NCBI RefSeq assembly: GCF_029542085.1
Contig: NZ_CP107036.1
Span: forward strand, 1,736,001 to 1,800,000
Length of the DNA stretch: 64,000 bases
Source of the DNA: Sphingobacterium sp. ML3W
GTDB lineage: Bacteria; Bacteroidota; Bacteroidia; Sphingobacteriales; Sphingobacteriaceae
Direction of reading: 5' to 3'
Shown: one piece after another, positions 43,870 to 53,383 of the stretch
How positions within the stretch are numbered: position 1 is the first letter of the stretch
Layout of the letters: each line of letters begins with the position of its first letter
The notes under the pieces: generated by a model
Databases searched by the model: none
Seen by the model: only the letters and a program-made list of their open reading frames with translations
Told to the model about the DNA's origin: nothing
Position numbers and translations under genes: made by a program

Positions 43870-43959
43870 ATGAAAAGTCTTTTTTTATTATTCTACACAA
43901 GGAATATTTCAACTATTAGACCAAAAAGAGTGTCGATTTTATATTTCACATTTTTTTAA
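43870..43959 (+). pseudogene. Truncated remnant after a susC-type leader
   Basis: A 29-codon frame begins MKSLFLLFYTRNISTIRPKR and stops soon after. Its start context is like that of SusC genes (see the leader hairpin), and the basic-then-hydrophobic opening fits an N-terminus of that family. No SusC domain follows, so it appears to be the stump of a deleted gene. A short real peptide or a regulatory leader peptide are alternatives. Confidence 0.4.
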
Positions 43960-44033
43960 CAAATTGCTGAGATTGATATGACGAATCTCCCCTTTCCGGA
44001 TCGCCTGACTATATTATCGAATAATAGATCAAC

Positions 44034-45479
44034 TTATTGGAAGAGCTTGTCTGTGGCAATTTTGTCATAATCAGTGTCAGGTTCAGCAGCTATAAGCCCA
44101 GCCGGATTTTGAGTCAGAAAATGCACCTTATTGGGATAGCGTTCAGCCATTTGCCTGACCAGCTCCATCATATAATGATTGCTTGGATAAACTTTTACCT
44201 GGGTTCTGATATCTGCTAAATCAGCATATTGACCATATAGATCAATATAGCCCATGCCATAAAACCGGCCATTTTCAATGACAATACAGCTCTTTTCTTC
44301 TATACTCCGCCCCTTATCTATAAATACATAAGATGGCCTTTGTTTTAACCATTCATCAATACAACGCTCCACACGTGTATTATGCAGTGCTTTGTCAGGC
44401 AAATCAGCTCGACTGACGGATTTAGCTGCCAAACTAGCAGTGCCAAAATGACAAAACTGAGCGCTAATCTCTCCTTCTTTCATAAAGGACTGTAATAATT
44501 GAATGGCATCATATTCCCGTTGAAATAATTGAATGCAGTCTTGGATCCGATTCATTTTACCTATTGCCAAATGGAGATACCCATTTTGATCCTCATAGCA
44601 AAACAAACCAAATTTTGGTTCATACCGTTTGAGTGCCCGATTATATTTAGGCCAAAGTCGTTTAATCTCCGCACATTCCAGTAGCAGGGACATCAGTTCT
44701 GTGCCACAAGACTCGTAACTAATGTGATAGATCTCTTTTAAAAAATTTTGTCGCTGCGCCTGAATATTGTTACCTGTAAAGTGGGATAACACCCTTTTCT
44801 TGATATTGACCGCCTTCCCCACATAGATCACCTTCCCATTTCTATCATGAAAATAATAAACACCGGCGGTATCTGGCAATTGCTCAAATTCCTTCCGATC
44901 TAAATGCGGCGGAAACCGCTGATCGATCGCCTTATGTTTGATCATTTCCTGAAACACCTGCGTTGTATCGAGCGCACGAAGATAAGCGAAAAGAATCGCT
45001 GTTGCATCGGCATCACCACCTGCCCGATGCCGATTTTCGATGGGTATATCGAGGTAATCACACAAACGTCCCAAACTATAGGATAAAAGCCCCGGTTTGA
45101 TCTTACGGGCATAGCGTACGGTACATAATTTAATGGAAGACCAGTCTATTCCGGCCTCCTGAAGCTGAAAACGAATGAAGGAATAATCAAAATTAACATT
45201 GTGGGCAACAAAAACACGATCTTTCAATAATGCATAAATTTCCGGTGCAACATCCTCAAATAATGGCGCATCCGCAACCATGTCATTGTCGATACCCGTA
45301 AGTGCAAAAATAGAATTCGGAATTTCAACCCCTGGATTTACCAAAGTCTCCCAACGATGCAGCACGCGATTACCGTCGTGTATAACGATTGCAATTTCAG
45401 TAATCCGGCTGGATTTTGCATTACCCCCTGTGGTTTCTATATCCACAATGGCAAACTCTTGTTTTTTGCTCCGATTCAT
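44034..45479 (-). CDS. DnaQ-like exonuclease fused to GIY-YIG nuclease
   Basis: About 481 residues. The N-terminal DEDDh exonuclease has FAIVDIETTGG, VFVAHNVNFDYSFI and HRAGGDADAT, so all acidic ligands and the catalytic His are seen. From about residue 195 a UvrC/Cho-like GIY-YIG domain has AGVYYFHDRNGKVIYVGKAVNIKKRV. I start at MNRSKKQEF (45479), with AGGA 7 nt upstream; an ATG two codons earlier is also possible. The longer frame from 45569 is unlikely. Such fusions occur in bacteria and probably take part in DNA repair. It stands alone. Confidence 0.9.
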   Translation of the reverse strand: MNRSKKQEFAIVDIETTGGNAKSSRITEIAIVIHDGNRVLHRWETLVNPGVEIPNSIFALTGIDNDMVADAPLFEDVAPEIYALLKDRVFVAHNVNFDYSFIRFQLQEAGIDWSSIKLCTVRYARKIKPGLLSYSLGRLCDYLDIPIENRHRAGGDADATAILFAYLRALDTTQVFQEMIKHKAIDQRFPPHLDRKEFEQLPDTAGVYYFHDRNGKVIYVGKAVNIKKRVLSHFTGNNIQAQRQNFLKEIYHISYESCGTELMSLLLECAEIKRLWPKYNRALKRYEPKFGLFCYEDQNGYLHLAIGKMNRIQDCIQLFQREYDAIQLLQSFMKEGEISAQFCHFGTASLAAKSVSRADLPDKALHNTRVERCIDEWLKQRPSYVFIDKGRSIEEKSCIVIENGRFYGMGYIDLYGQYADLADIRTQVKVYPSNHYMMELVRQMAERYPNKVHFLTQNPAGLIAAEPDTDYDKIATDKLFQ

Positions 45480-45710
45480 AGTCATTCCTAAAACAAATAT
45501 ACTAACATATTTAGTATATCTATATATTTTAGCATTTATTTGGCAAAAAGAGCAGACATCCCTTAGCACAACGTTGATTAATCCCGATCAGCCTAACATC
45601 ACTTGGTCAATTTTCAGCAATATTCGATAGGATAAACAATTCAAGGATAATGTTGACCAGATTTTGTTTATTTTGGATATACTTTTATATAACACATCAA
45701 ATTATCATCA

Positions 45711-45992
45711 ATGGAAGTAGTACATAAAAACGACGAAAAACATGGCAGTTTTGAGGTAGTAGATCAAGGAAAATCAGCTGCACAAATGACATATACCTGG
45801 GCTGGACCAACAAAGTTTATCATTGACCATACCGAAGTCAACGAAAACTATACCGGCAAGGGATTAGGCAAACAACTATTGATGGCTGCCGTAGCCTTTG
45901 CCCGAAAAGAACATCTCAAAATCCTCCCCCTGTGTCCCTTTGCAAAGTCAGTCTTTGACAAAGAAGCGGAGTTGGCTGATGTACTTTTCTAG
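45711..45992 (+). CDS. YjdJ-type GNAT acetyltransferase-like protein
   Basis: 93 residues, the short GNAT variant. Seen are the N-terminal beta strand GSFEVVDQGKSAAQMTY, the acetyl-CoA loop NENYTGKGLGKQLL (about 60), and LPLCPFAKSVFDKE with the conserved CPFAK stretch of the group. The substrate is unknown. It shares a strong bidirectional terminator with the hut operon on the other strand. Confidence 0.9.
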   Translation: MEVVHKNDEKHGSFEVVDQGKSAAQMTYTWAGPTKFIIDHTEVNENYTGKGLGKQLLMAAVAFARKEHLKILPLCPFAKSVFDKEAELADVLF

Positions 45993-46008
45993 TGCAACGA
46001 AAAAACAT

Positions 46009-46051
46009 AAAAGCAGGTTAGATCTTTCATAGAAAGATCTAACCTGCTTTT
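46009..46051. terminator. Bidirectional terminator
   Basis: A 20-bp perfect stem (AAAAGCAGGTTAGATCTTTC with its complement) and ATA loop lies between the convergent YjdJ-like gene and hutG, with T-runs on both sides. Confidence 0.93.
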
Positions 46052-46100
46052 ATTATTTAGACAAGTCTTATTTCACCAAGACCTATCCAAATACAATCGA

Positions 46101-47090
46101 TTAAAACCTATTTAGAAATTTAAAGATAAGATCTGCCGCTAGTTTTGCTGTACGGGCATCGATATCAAAATATGGATTTAACTCTGCGATATCCATGGAT
46201 TTCAAATTAGGCAGCCCCATAATAGCGCTGTACAAATCGAAAAATAGATCATCCGGAACAATGCCATTAAAGGCTAGTGCACTTACACCAGGTGCATAAG
46301 GAGCCGCGAAAACATCCAGGTCGACAGTTAAGTATATATAATCAACCTGACTGGCAAATACTTCAATTTGCTCCTTAATAGCATTAAGCTTACCTGGAAC
46401 CAGATCTCTTCGTTCGATAATCTGCGTATGCTTGGACTTTGCATAGTTGATAAGACCATTTGTATTGCTGATCTCCTGTATACCAATCGCCATATAATGA
46501 AACGATTGGCCTATACCTTCACGGTCCGCTTCAATCTGGTAAAATCCTGTTCCTGAATTCCCCTGCCCTCCAGCAAGCGCACGCATATCCAAATGAGCAT
46601 CCAGGTTGATAATACCGACCTTATGTCCACCATCAGCCACAAAATCTTTTATTCCGAGATAATGCCCATAAGTCACCTCGTGTCCACCTCCCAATACGAC
46701 AGGAAATCCACCTGCTTTAAGAATTGAAGACACAGCATAACCTAGCGCCAATTGAGCAGACTCTAAATCGCAATCTTTAAGAAAAATATCACCAGCATCT
46801 TTAAGTGTTAGTTTAGATGAAAAATGAACTGGGAGATTAGCAAGTACGTTTCGTATTGCACCAGGTCCATCCTTCGCACCCACCCGTCCCTGGTTGCGGG
46901 CGACACCTTCGTCACTGCAAAACCCCAGGAACACCACTGACTGATTCAAATTGGGATCGACCAACAGGTCTGTACATTCCATCAATTGATGCCAGCGCAT
47001 CCAATCCCTTTGTTCGCCGTCGATTCGCCCTTTCCAGACGGCCTGGTCTCCCCTTATATATAAGTCCCGCTGGTTAAGTAAAAGATTCAT
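46101..47090 (-). CDS. hutG: Formimidoylglutamase HutG
   Basis: 329 residues of the arginase/ureohydrolase fold. Metal motifs are GGGHEVTYGH (about 124), NLDAHLDMR (about 155) and TVDLDVFAAPYAPG (about 248). It hydrolyses N-formimidoyl-glutamate to glutamate and formamide, the last step of histidine use. It overlaps the hutU stop by 4 nt, so translational coupling is likely. It is the final gene of the hut operon; a bidirectional terminator follows. Confidence 0.95.
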   Translation of the reverse strand: MNLLLNQRDLYIRGDQAVWKGRIDGEQRDWMRWHQLMECTDLLVDPNLNQSVVFLGFCSDEGVARNQGRVGAKDGPGAIRNVLANLPVHFSSKLTLKDAGDIFLKDCDLESAQLALGYAVSSILKAGGFPVVLGGGHEVTYGHYLGIKDFVADGGHKVGIINLDAHLDMRALAGGQGNSGTGFYQIEADREGIGQSFHYMAIGIQEISNTNGLINYAKSKHTQIIERRDLVPGKLNAIKEQIEVFASQVDYIYLTVDLDVFAAPYAPGVSALAFNGIVPDDLFFDLYSAIMGLPNLKSMDIAELNPYFDIDARTAKLAADLIFKFLNRF

Positions 47091-49108
47091 TCGTTGTCAT
47101 TAAACAATTCATCAATAATATGGTCGTCCACCAGTTGTGCGCGGGTAACCTGTAGCGTTGGATTACTTGCCATTGCACTATCCAAGGCTTGATTTGCCTC
47201 TTTATTACGCGCCCAAGCACGCCTAGCGATACCATTATTCACATCAAAGTACAACATTTTCTCCAGTTTACCATCTGCGGCTACCGAACCATCAAGCAAC
47301 ATTCCGAAACCACCATTGATTACTTCGCCCCAGCCAACACCGCCACCATTGTGAATGGAGACCCAGGTCGCACCACGAAAACTATCACCTATCACATTAT
47401 GTATCGCCATATCCGCGGTAAACTGACTTCCGTCGTAGATATTGCTCGTCTCCCGATAAGGGGAATCCGTTCCACTGACATCGTGATGATCTCGTCCCAA
47501 TACAACTGGACCAGCAAGTTCTCCGTTTCGAACGGCTTCGTTAAATGCTTTGGCAATAGCGATACGGCCATTAGAATCTGCATACAGGATACGGGCTTGT
47601 GAACCTACAACCAACTTATTCTTTCCGGCCTCCTTGATCCATTGGATGTTATCCAACATCTGCTGTTGGATCTCCTTTGGCGCTATCGCCTGAAGCGATG
47701 TCAGTACATCCATTGCAAGCTGATCTGTCTTTTCCAGATCTGTAGTCTCTCCGGAGGTACATACCCAACGAAACGGACCAAAACCATAGTCAAAGCACAT
47801 GGGCCCTAAAATATCCTGAACATAAGATGGATATATAAATTTGTCCCCCTCTGAGTCCAATATTGCCGCTCCGGCACGACTACTTTCTAACAGAAATGCA
47901 TTGCCATAGTCGAAGAAATATGTACCCTTGGCAACATGATTATTAATGGCATCTACATGACGAACTAAAGTTGCCTGAACAAGCTGCTTAAATCTATCCG
48001 GATCGGTGGCCATCAACACATTGGACTCATCAAACGATAAGCCCATTGGATAATAACCTCCAGACCAAGGATTATGAAGCGATGTCTGGTCAGATCCAAC
48101 AGTCACATAAATATGCTCGCGGTCAAAGGCCTCCCAGACCTCCACAATATTACCAATATAAGCAAAGGATATCGTCTGCTGTTTATCCATCGCTATGCGA
48201 ACCTGCTCCACCAATTGGTCAATATCTTCCACCAATACATCTACCCAACCCTGCTCGTGTCTTTTTTTCGCGGCTGTAGGATTGACCTCAGCACAGACGG
48301 TAATGCAGCCAGCAATATTGCCTGCTTTCGGCTGTGCACCACTCATCCCCCCGAGGCCGGAGGTCAAAAACACTTTTCCTTGGATAGACTCTCCAACTGG
48401 AAGCTGCCGACGGAAGGCGTTCATGACCGTAATTGTTGTTCCGTGCACAATACCTTGTGGGCCAATGTACATATAGGAACCTGCAGTCATCTGCCCATAT
48501 TGGGTGACACCAAGCGCATTGTACCGCTCCCAATCATCGGGTTTCGAATAATTCGGAATCATCATACCATTGCTGACAACAACCCGGGGAGCATGTTCCG
48601 AAGATGGAAATAAACCCATTGGATGACCACTGTACATATGCAGCGTCTGTTCATCCGTCATCTGGGAAAGATAATGCATTGTCAGGCGATATTGTGCCCA
48701 ATTTTGAAATACAGCACCATTACCACCATAAGTAATCAGCTCATGGGGATGTTGGGCAACAGCAGGATCCAAGTTATTCTGAATCATCAGCATAATGGCC
48801 GCTGCTTGTTTACTTTTTGCCGGGTAGGCTGCTATCGGACGTGCATACATTTCATAACTTGGCCTAAAGCGATACATATAGACCCTTCCGTACGCTTTTA
48901 ATTCGGCCAGAAACTCCCGTGCCAATTCCGCATGCCATGATTTTGGGAAGTAACGCAGGGCATTTCTGAGCGCAAGCTTTTCCTCTTTTTTAGAAAGAAT
49001 ATCTTTGCGTCGTGGTGCATGACTTACAGTCAGATCACGCGCTATCTTCGGGGGTAGCTGCGAAGGGATACCTTCTGCAACTACACGACTAAATACATTG
49101 TCCATCAT
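47087..49108 (-). CDS. hutU: Urocanate hydratase HutU
   Basis: 673 residues, longer than the ~555-residue class but typical of the eukaryote-like type. Family stretches present include LITYGGNGAVFQNWAQYRL (about 119-137), MYSGHPMGLFPS, SGLGGMSGAQPKAG (NAD site), and GRDHHDVSGTDSPYRETSN. It uses NAD+ to hydrate urocanate to imidazolonepropionate. Its start overlaps the end of hutI by 4 nt and its end overlaps hutG by 4 nt. Confidence 0.97.
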   Translation of the reverse strand: MMDNVFSRVVAEGIPSQLPPKIARDLTVSHAPRRKDILSKKEEKLALRNALRYFPKSWHAELAREFLAELKAYGRVYMYRFRPSYEMYARPIAAYPAKSKQAAAIMLMIQNNLDPAVAQHPHELITYGGNGAVFQNWAQYRLTMHYLSQMTDEQTLHMYSGHPMGLFPSSEHAPRVVVSNGMMIPNYSKPDDWERYNALGVTQYGQMTAGSYMYIGPQGIVHGTTITVMNAFRRQLPVGESIQGKVFLTSGLGGMSGAQPKAGNIAGCITVCAEVNPTAAKKRHEQGWVDVLVEDIDQLVEQVRIAMDKQQTISFAYIGNIVEVWEAFDREHIYVTVGSDQTSLHNPWSGGYYPMGLSFDESNVLMATDPDRFKQLVQATLVRHVDAINNHVAKGTYFFDYGNAFLLESSRAGAAILDSEGDKFIYPSYVQDILGPMCFDYGFGPFRWVCTSGETTDLEKTDQLAMDVLTSLQAIAPKEIQQQMLDNIQWIKEAGKNKLVVGSQARILYADSNGRIAIAKAFNEAVRNGELAGPVVLGRDHHDVSGTDSPYRETSNIYDGSQFTADMAIHNVIGDSFRGATWVSIHNGGGVGWGEVINGGFGMLLDGSVAADGKLEKMLYFDVNNGIARRAWARNKEANQALDSAMASNPTLQVTRAQLVDDHIIDELFNDNE

Positions 49109-50358
49109 CGTTCAATTGAAAACACTTCCTTACCATTTTTCCAGACAGCCGAAGGCTGCATACTTCCTTGATAATAAGTGATATTTTGATAATTATTGGT
49201 CTGAAATAAACTAAAATCCGCTCGCATTCCCTTTGCCAGTTTCCCGCGATCATGCAGATTCAAGGCATGTGCTGCCCGGAAGGTCAATGCTGACAAAACC
49301 TCCGCGTTGCTGAGCTTTTCCATTGTTGCCAATATACAGGCACTGGTCAGCAATTGGCCAATCGGTGCGGAACCTGGATTCCAGTCACTTGCGATTGCTA
49401 AACTTGCGCCAGCGTCCAACAGTTTGCGTGCAGGTGTGAAAGCACAACCGATACCAATAGATGCCGCAGGCAATGCCACAGCAACAGTATCAGACTGTGC
49501 CAAAAGCTCAATTTCGATTGCAGTAGACGCTTCAAGGTGATCAGCGGATCGTGCTCCTAATTCCACTGCAACTTGACTTCCGGAGGTGCTGAACTGATCT
49601 GCATGAACCGTCAAATCGAAGCCCATTTCTTTGGCCCGTTGCAAGTACGGTCTGATCGTTTCGGCGTCAAATGCTGTTTTTTCAATAAAAGCATCCACCC
49701 GATTGGCCAACTGCTGTGCTTTCAATTCTGGGAAGAGAGCTGCCTCCATCAAATCAAGGTAATCTTTTGCCGATCCCTTATAGTCCCGTGGTAGCATATG
49801 TGCTGCTAGACAAGTCGGTATTAAATCCGCAGCAGTTTGGTCATTTGCCCTCTTAATAGCGCGCAAAATCTTAAGTTCTTCTTCAACCTGAAGACCATAA
49901 CCACTTTTAACTTCGATAGTTGTAATACCTTGCCGAAATAAAAAACCGGAACGATCGATAGTCAGTTGTACCAGTTCATCTTCAGCACTGGCTCTTGTCT
50001 GGGATACCGTACTCCAAATTCCCCCGCCGGATTCCGCAATTTCCAGATAGGAAGAACCTGCGTTACGAAGCGCAAAATCATTTGCCCGCTGCCCTGCATA
50101 GCTAATGTGGGTATGGCAATCCACGAAGCCTGGTAAAGCAACCTGATCACCGTCAAGATGAATAATGGCAGCTCTTTCCTGCCATTGTTGACATAAAAGG
50201 TTAAAATCAGCTATCTCTTGAATGATTTCTCCTTCAATCAAAATGCCAGCATGATCAATGATCTGTAATTCGTTATCCTTTATAGCACCTTTCAATGAAA
50301 TATGATCCATTGTCAATAATTGCCTGAAAGGACCTATAAGTTTTAAATCTTTTTCCAT
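49105..50358 (-). CDS. hutI: Imidazolonepropionase HutI
   Basis: 417 residues of the amidohydrolase superfamily. Seen are the metal-binding VDCHTHISYAGQR, EVKSGYGLQVEEE, CLAAHMLP, VHADQFST, and ASDWNPGSAP containing the catalytic Asp. It opens the imidazolone ring to N-formimidoylglutamate. It is separated from hutH by 11 nt and overlaps hutU by 4 nt. Confidence 0.96.
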   Translation of the reverse strand: MEKDLKLIGPFRQLLTMDHISLKGAIKDNELQIIDHAGILIEGEIIQEIADFNLLCQQWQERAAIIHLDGDQVALPGFVDCHTHISYAGQRANDFALRNAGSSYLEIAESGGGIWSTVSQTRASAEDELVQLTIDRSGFLFRQGITTIEVKSGYGLQVEEELKILRAIKRANDQTAADLIPTCLAAHMLPRDYKGSAKDYLDLMEAALFPELKAQQLANRVDAFIEKTAFDAETIRPYLQRAKEMGFDLTVHADQFSTSGSQVAVELGARSADHLEASTAIEIELLAQSDTVAVALPAASIGIGCAFTPARKLLDAGASLAIASDWNPGSAPIGQLLTSACILATMEKLSNAEVLSALTFRAAHALNLHDRGKLAKGMRADFSLFQTNNYQNITYYQGSMQPSAVWKNGKEVFSIER

Positions 50359-50369
50359 GATATGCCAAT

Positions 50370-51932
50370 CTAAAATGTATCAAAACGTTCTACCAACGCG
50401 GTCTCAACATCTTGCTGCGGATTAGTCTGCTGACGTAGGGTAATCAGTTCACCCGATTTGACCAATTCCAATGCATTCGTTAACAAAGCTTCCATTGGCT
50501 GATCGGATTCAATATGTGGAATAAACTGCCGTATGCGTTCATGAACCGCTTCCAATGCCGGAGTAGACCGCAGCGGGTGATGATAATCCTTCGCCTGTGC
50601 TGCGCATAACAATTCAATACTTAGTATTTTATCCACATTGTCGATCACCTGTAGTAACTTTCTACCCGAAATGGAACCCATACTCACATGATCTTCTTGT
50701 CCCAGTGATGTTGGGATACTATCCGCACTTGCTGGAAAACACAAACCCTTATTCTCACTTGCAATAGCAGCCGTACTATATTGGAGAATCATAAAACCAG
50801 AATTAAGTCCTGTCGATTTCATCAACAACTTAGGCACCCCATTGGTTTGCCCCTCCAGGGATAAATACACCCTCCGATCTGATATATTACCTATTTCCGA
50901 TACGGCAAGTGTCGCATAATCCAAAGGCAAAGCAATGGACTGTCCATGGAAACTGCCGCCACTGATCGTTAATTCATCGTTTATAATAACAGGATTATCT
51001 GTTACCGAGTTGATTTCAACCTCGATCGTGTCCTTTAAGTGAAGCCATGCATTACGTGAAGCGCCATGCACCTGTGGGATACAACGTAAAGAATACGGAT
51101 CCTGAACACGCGAACAATCTTTATGACTTTCTAAAATAGCTGACCCATAAAGTAAGGAATGGATATTTGAAGCAACATAGCGATTGCCAGCATGTGGACG
51201 CAGTTGATGTAATTCGGAAAAGAAAGGTTTAATGGATCCATTCAGCCCTTCGATCATCAACGCAGCAATAATATCCGCATTTTGAAGTACTCTGTTGAAC
51301 TCGCTAACAGCTTTCACACCATGAGCAGCCATAAACTGTGTCCCATTGATCAAGGCCAATCCCTCCTTAGCACCTAATTGAACAGGCTTAAGACCATGTT
51401 GCGCTAAAATATCCGCCGTTGTATAAATCTCACCCTTGACATTCACTTTGCCAAGCCCAATCAGGGGTAGGAAAAGATGGGACAATGGTGCCAGGTCCCC
51501 CGAAGCACCAACTGAACCTTGTTTGGGTACAACAGGAATAACATCCTGCTCGATATGCCATATTATACGTTCCAATGTACTGTACTGAACACCCGAAAAG
51601 CCCTTGGCCAATGCATGAACTTTCAATATAAGCATCACTTTGGCCAAATCATTTGCAATGGGCTCGCCCATCCCTACAGCATGGCTCTTCAGGATATTCT
51701 CCTGCAGCACCTGCGTCTGATCTGCATCAATCAGTGTCGTACAAAGCGGACCAAAGCCGGTATTGATACCATAAACCACCTGTCCCCGTTCGACAATCTG
51801 GCGTACATAGGCTGCACTCTGATCGATAGCTGCCTTCACTTCTGCTGAGATCTCCCCTTTAACCTCCCCTTTTGCTATTGCCAAGGCAATGGAACTGGTT
51901 AAATGTCCACTACCGTATAAAAATTTTTCCAT
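50370..51932 (-). CDS. hutH: Histidine ammonia-lyase HutH
   Basis: 520 residues, full length. The Ala-Ser-Gly that forms the MIO prosthetic group is at 143-145 in GSVGASGDLAPLSH. Also present are YGINTGFG (catalytic Tyr) and PQVHGASRNAW. It removes ammonia from histidine to give urocanate. It is the first gene of the operon hutH-hutI-hutU-hutG on minus, divergent from the LysR gene. Confidence 0.97.
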   Translation of the reverse strand: MEKFLYGSGHLTSSIALAIAKGEVKGEISAEVKAAIDQSAAYVRQIVERGQVVYGINTGFGPLCTTLIDADQTQVLQENILKSHAVGMGEPIANDLAKVMLILKVHALAKGFSGVQYSTLERIIWHIEQDVIPVVPKQGSVGASGDLAPLSHLFLPLIGLGKVNVKGEIYTTADILAQHGLKPVQLGAKEGLALINGTQFMAAHGVKAVSEFNRVLQNADIIAALMIEGLNGSIKPFFSELHQLRPHAGNRYVASNIHSLLYGSAILESHKDCSRVQDPYSLRCIPQVHGASRNAWLHLKDTIEVEINSVTDNPVIINDELTISGGSFHGQSIALPLDYATLAVSEIGNISDRRVYLSLEGQTNGVPKLLMKSTGLNSGFMILQYSTAAIASENKGLCFPASADSIPTSLGQEDHVSMGSISGRKLLQVIDNVDKILSIELLCAAQAKDYHHPLRSTPALEAVHERIRQFIPHIESDQPMEALLTNALELVKSGELITLRQQTNPQQDVETALVERFDTF

Positions 51933-51989
51933 TGTTATAAAGCTTTTATCAAATTTAGCCGCTATATTTAATAATTAGAAATACCATTT

Positions 51990-52006
51990 TTATCATCAAT
52001 TGATAA
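51990..52006. promoter_or_regulatory. Possible LysR operator
   Basis: A perfect inverted repeat TTATCA-N5-TGATAA lies in the 76-bp gap between hutH and the divergent LysR gene, 2 nt before the LysR start. Its symmetry and place suggest an autoregulatory site; the exact T-N11-A fit is not met. Confidence 0.5.
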
Positions 52007-52008
52007 CC

Positions 52009-52923
52009 ATGAATTATCAAATAGAACTTAGACATCTTCTTTATTTTAAAGTATTAGCCGAAGAGCTCCATTTCAGGAAAGCTGCTGAACGGCTTTTCAT
52101 TGCCCAGCCGGGTCTGAGTCGACAGATCAAGCAACTGGAGGAAAACTATCATGTAACGCTGTTTGAGCGCAATAAAAGAAATGTCTCCTTAACGGAGGCC
52201 GGAGGTTATCTCTTTGACGAGGTGAAAGAACTGTTTAGGCATCTAGATCAGATTGACACGCAGCTCCAGAGTTTGGCCAACGGCAAGATCAGCACCCTAA
52301 AGTTGGGCTTTATCGGATCGGCAGTACAAACAATATTACCTCAGTTGTTACTCACCCTCAAACAAAAGCAACCCGACATCGAACTGTCACTACACGAACT
52401 TGCCAATGAAACACAATTGGATCTTATTCAAAAAAAAGAACTTGATTTCGGTTTTGTCCGTCTTTCCGAAACACCGATAGGATTGCATAGCCTTCCTATC
52501 CATACGGAACATTTCAGTCTGGTACTACCAAACAATCATCCCTTGTTAAAACAGGAGAAACCTGATCTATACCAATTGAAGAACGAATCTTTTATTCTGT
52601 TTTCCAAAAATTACAGTCACTCCTATTATGATTTGGTCATGAGTATTTTTCAGGATCATCAGTTTACACCAAAAGTTACACTCCGGACGGTAAATGCATT
52701 AACTATATTTAATATGGTGGCACAGGGACTAGGTGTTGCCATTGTACCAGCGTCTTTAAAAAATGGTTATCAGGTTGATGTACGTTTTCTTGAACTGGAT
52801 ACCTTAGCACAACGAACTACCTTATCTTTGGTATGGAATGCCGAAAATCGCAACCCAGGGATACCTTTCGTTTTAGATATTATTGCTTCTCAGGGCCCGA
52901 AAGCTATCATTACTGACACTTAG
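52009..52923 (+). CDS. LysR-family regulator, likely of the hut operon
   Basis: 304 residues. The winged helix is typical (LRHLLYFKVLAEELHFRKAAERLFIAQPGLSRQIKQLEE, seen in pieces within residues 7-45), then a linker helix and a periplasmic-binding-fold effector domain with GFIGSAVQTILPQLL. The ATG at 52009 is preferred over a TTG three codons earlier. Being divergent from hutH with a shared 76-bp gap, it is the best candidate activator or repressor of histidine use; urocanate may be the inducer, by analogy. Confidence 0.92.
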   Translation: MNYQIELRHLLYFKVLAEELHFRKAAERLFIAQPGLSRQIKQLEENYHVTLFERNKRNVSLTEAGGYLFDEVKELFRHLDQIDTQLQSLANGKISTLKLGFIGSAVQTILPQLLLTLKQKQPDIELSLHELANETQLDLIQKKELDFGFVRLSETPIGLHSLPIHTEHFSLVLPNNHPLLKQEKPDLYQLKNESFILFSKNYSHSYYDLVMSIFQDHQFTPKVTLRTVNALTIFNMVAQGLGVAIVPASLKNGYQVDVRFLELDTLAQRTTLSLVWNAENRNPGIPFVLDIIASQGPKAIITDT

Positions 52924-52985
52924 ACCTTTTTTATCGTGGAAATATTTGATATATTTACTTGACTATATATTTAAAAAAACAAATT

Positions 52986-53276
52986 ATGATTTTAGAAGTA
53001 GCCGTACTACAAATTATCGAGGGACAACAGTCTAATTTCGAACGTGATTATAAAACTGCTTGCCAGTACATTAGCGCTAGCAAAGGGTATATAACACATT
53101 CACTCCGCAAATGCCTTGAAAAGGATAACCAATACATCCTATTGGTCGAATGGGAAACTTTAGAGGATCATACAGTAGGTTTCAGAGAATCTCAATTATT
53201 TAAGGAATGGGAAAAACTATTACATCACTATTATGACCCCTTCCCGACAGTGGAACATTATGAAGTGTTAAAATAG
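52986..53276 (+). CDS. Antibiotic biosynthesis monooxygenase (ABM) domain protein
   Basis: 96 residues. The compact ferredoxin-like fold of ABM proteins is suggested by MILEVAVLQIIEGQ, ACQYISASKGYITHSLRKCL and YILLVEWETLEDHTVGFRESQLF. These are cofactor-free oxygenases or stress proteins dimerising in the cytoplasm. A non-ATG start nine codons earlier is unlikely. The gene is short and alone, 62 nt after the LysR gene. Confidence 0.88.
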   Translation: MILEVAVLQIIEGQQSNFERDYKTACQYISASKGYITHSLRKCLEKDNQYILLVEWETLEDHTVGFRESQLFKEWEKLLHHYYDPFPTVEHYEVLK

Positions 53277-53308
53277 TTTTTTCATCCATCTTTTTCAATA
53301 ATATCTAC

Positions 53309-53364
53309 TACCTTTGTAGGAATTATAAATTCAACTTTTAACCCCTGTAAAGTCCTGGACTTTA
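53309..53364 (+). promoter_or_regulatory. luxS promoter box and leader hairpin
   Basis: TACCTTTG (53309-53316) is a good -7 box; a matching -33 box is not clear. In the predicted leader, TAAAGTC-CTG-GACTTTA (53348-53364) forms a perfect hairpin ending 20 nt before the luxS start. It is not a known SAH or SAM riboswitch as far as I can see. Confidence 0.5.
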
Positions 53365-53383
53365 TAGCTATGTACAGAATAAG

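Larger units (their letters stand above)
43514..44033. other. Non-coding region with remnants
   Basis: 520 bp holding a 12-bp tandem duplicate, a leader hairpin and a 29-codon remnant (separate entries). No complete gene is supported. It looks like debris left by loss of a susC-type gene or of a mobile element. Confidence 0.55.

Noticed and set aside
47189..48901. Several long frames opposite hutU
   Set aside because: They are shadows of a strongly conserved gene, without starts or domains of their own.
53348..53364. SAH riboswitch before luxS
   Set aside because: Only a single 7-bp hairpin is present; no pseudoknot or conserved core of a known riboswitch could be found.
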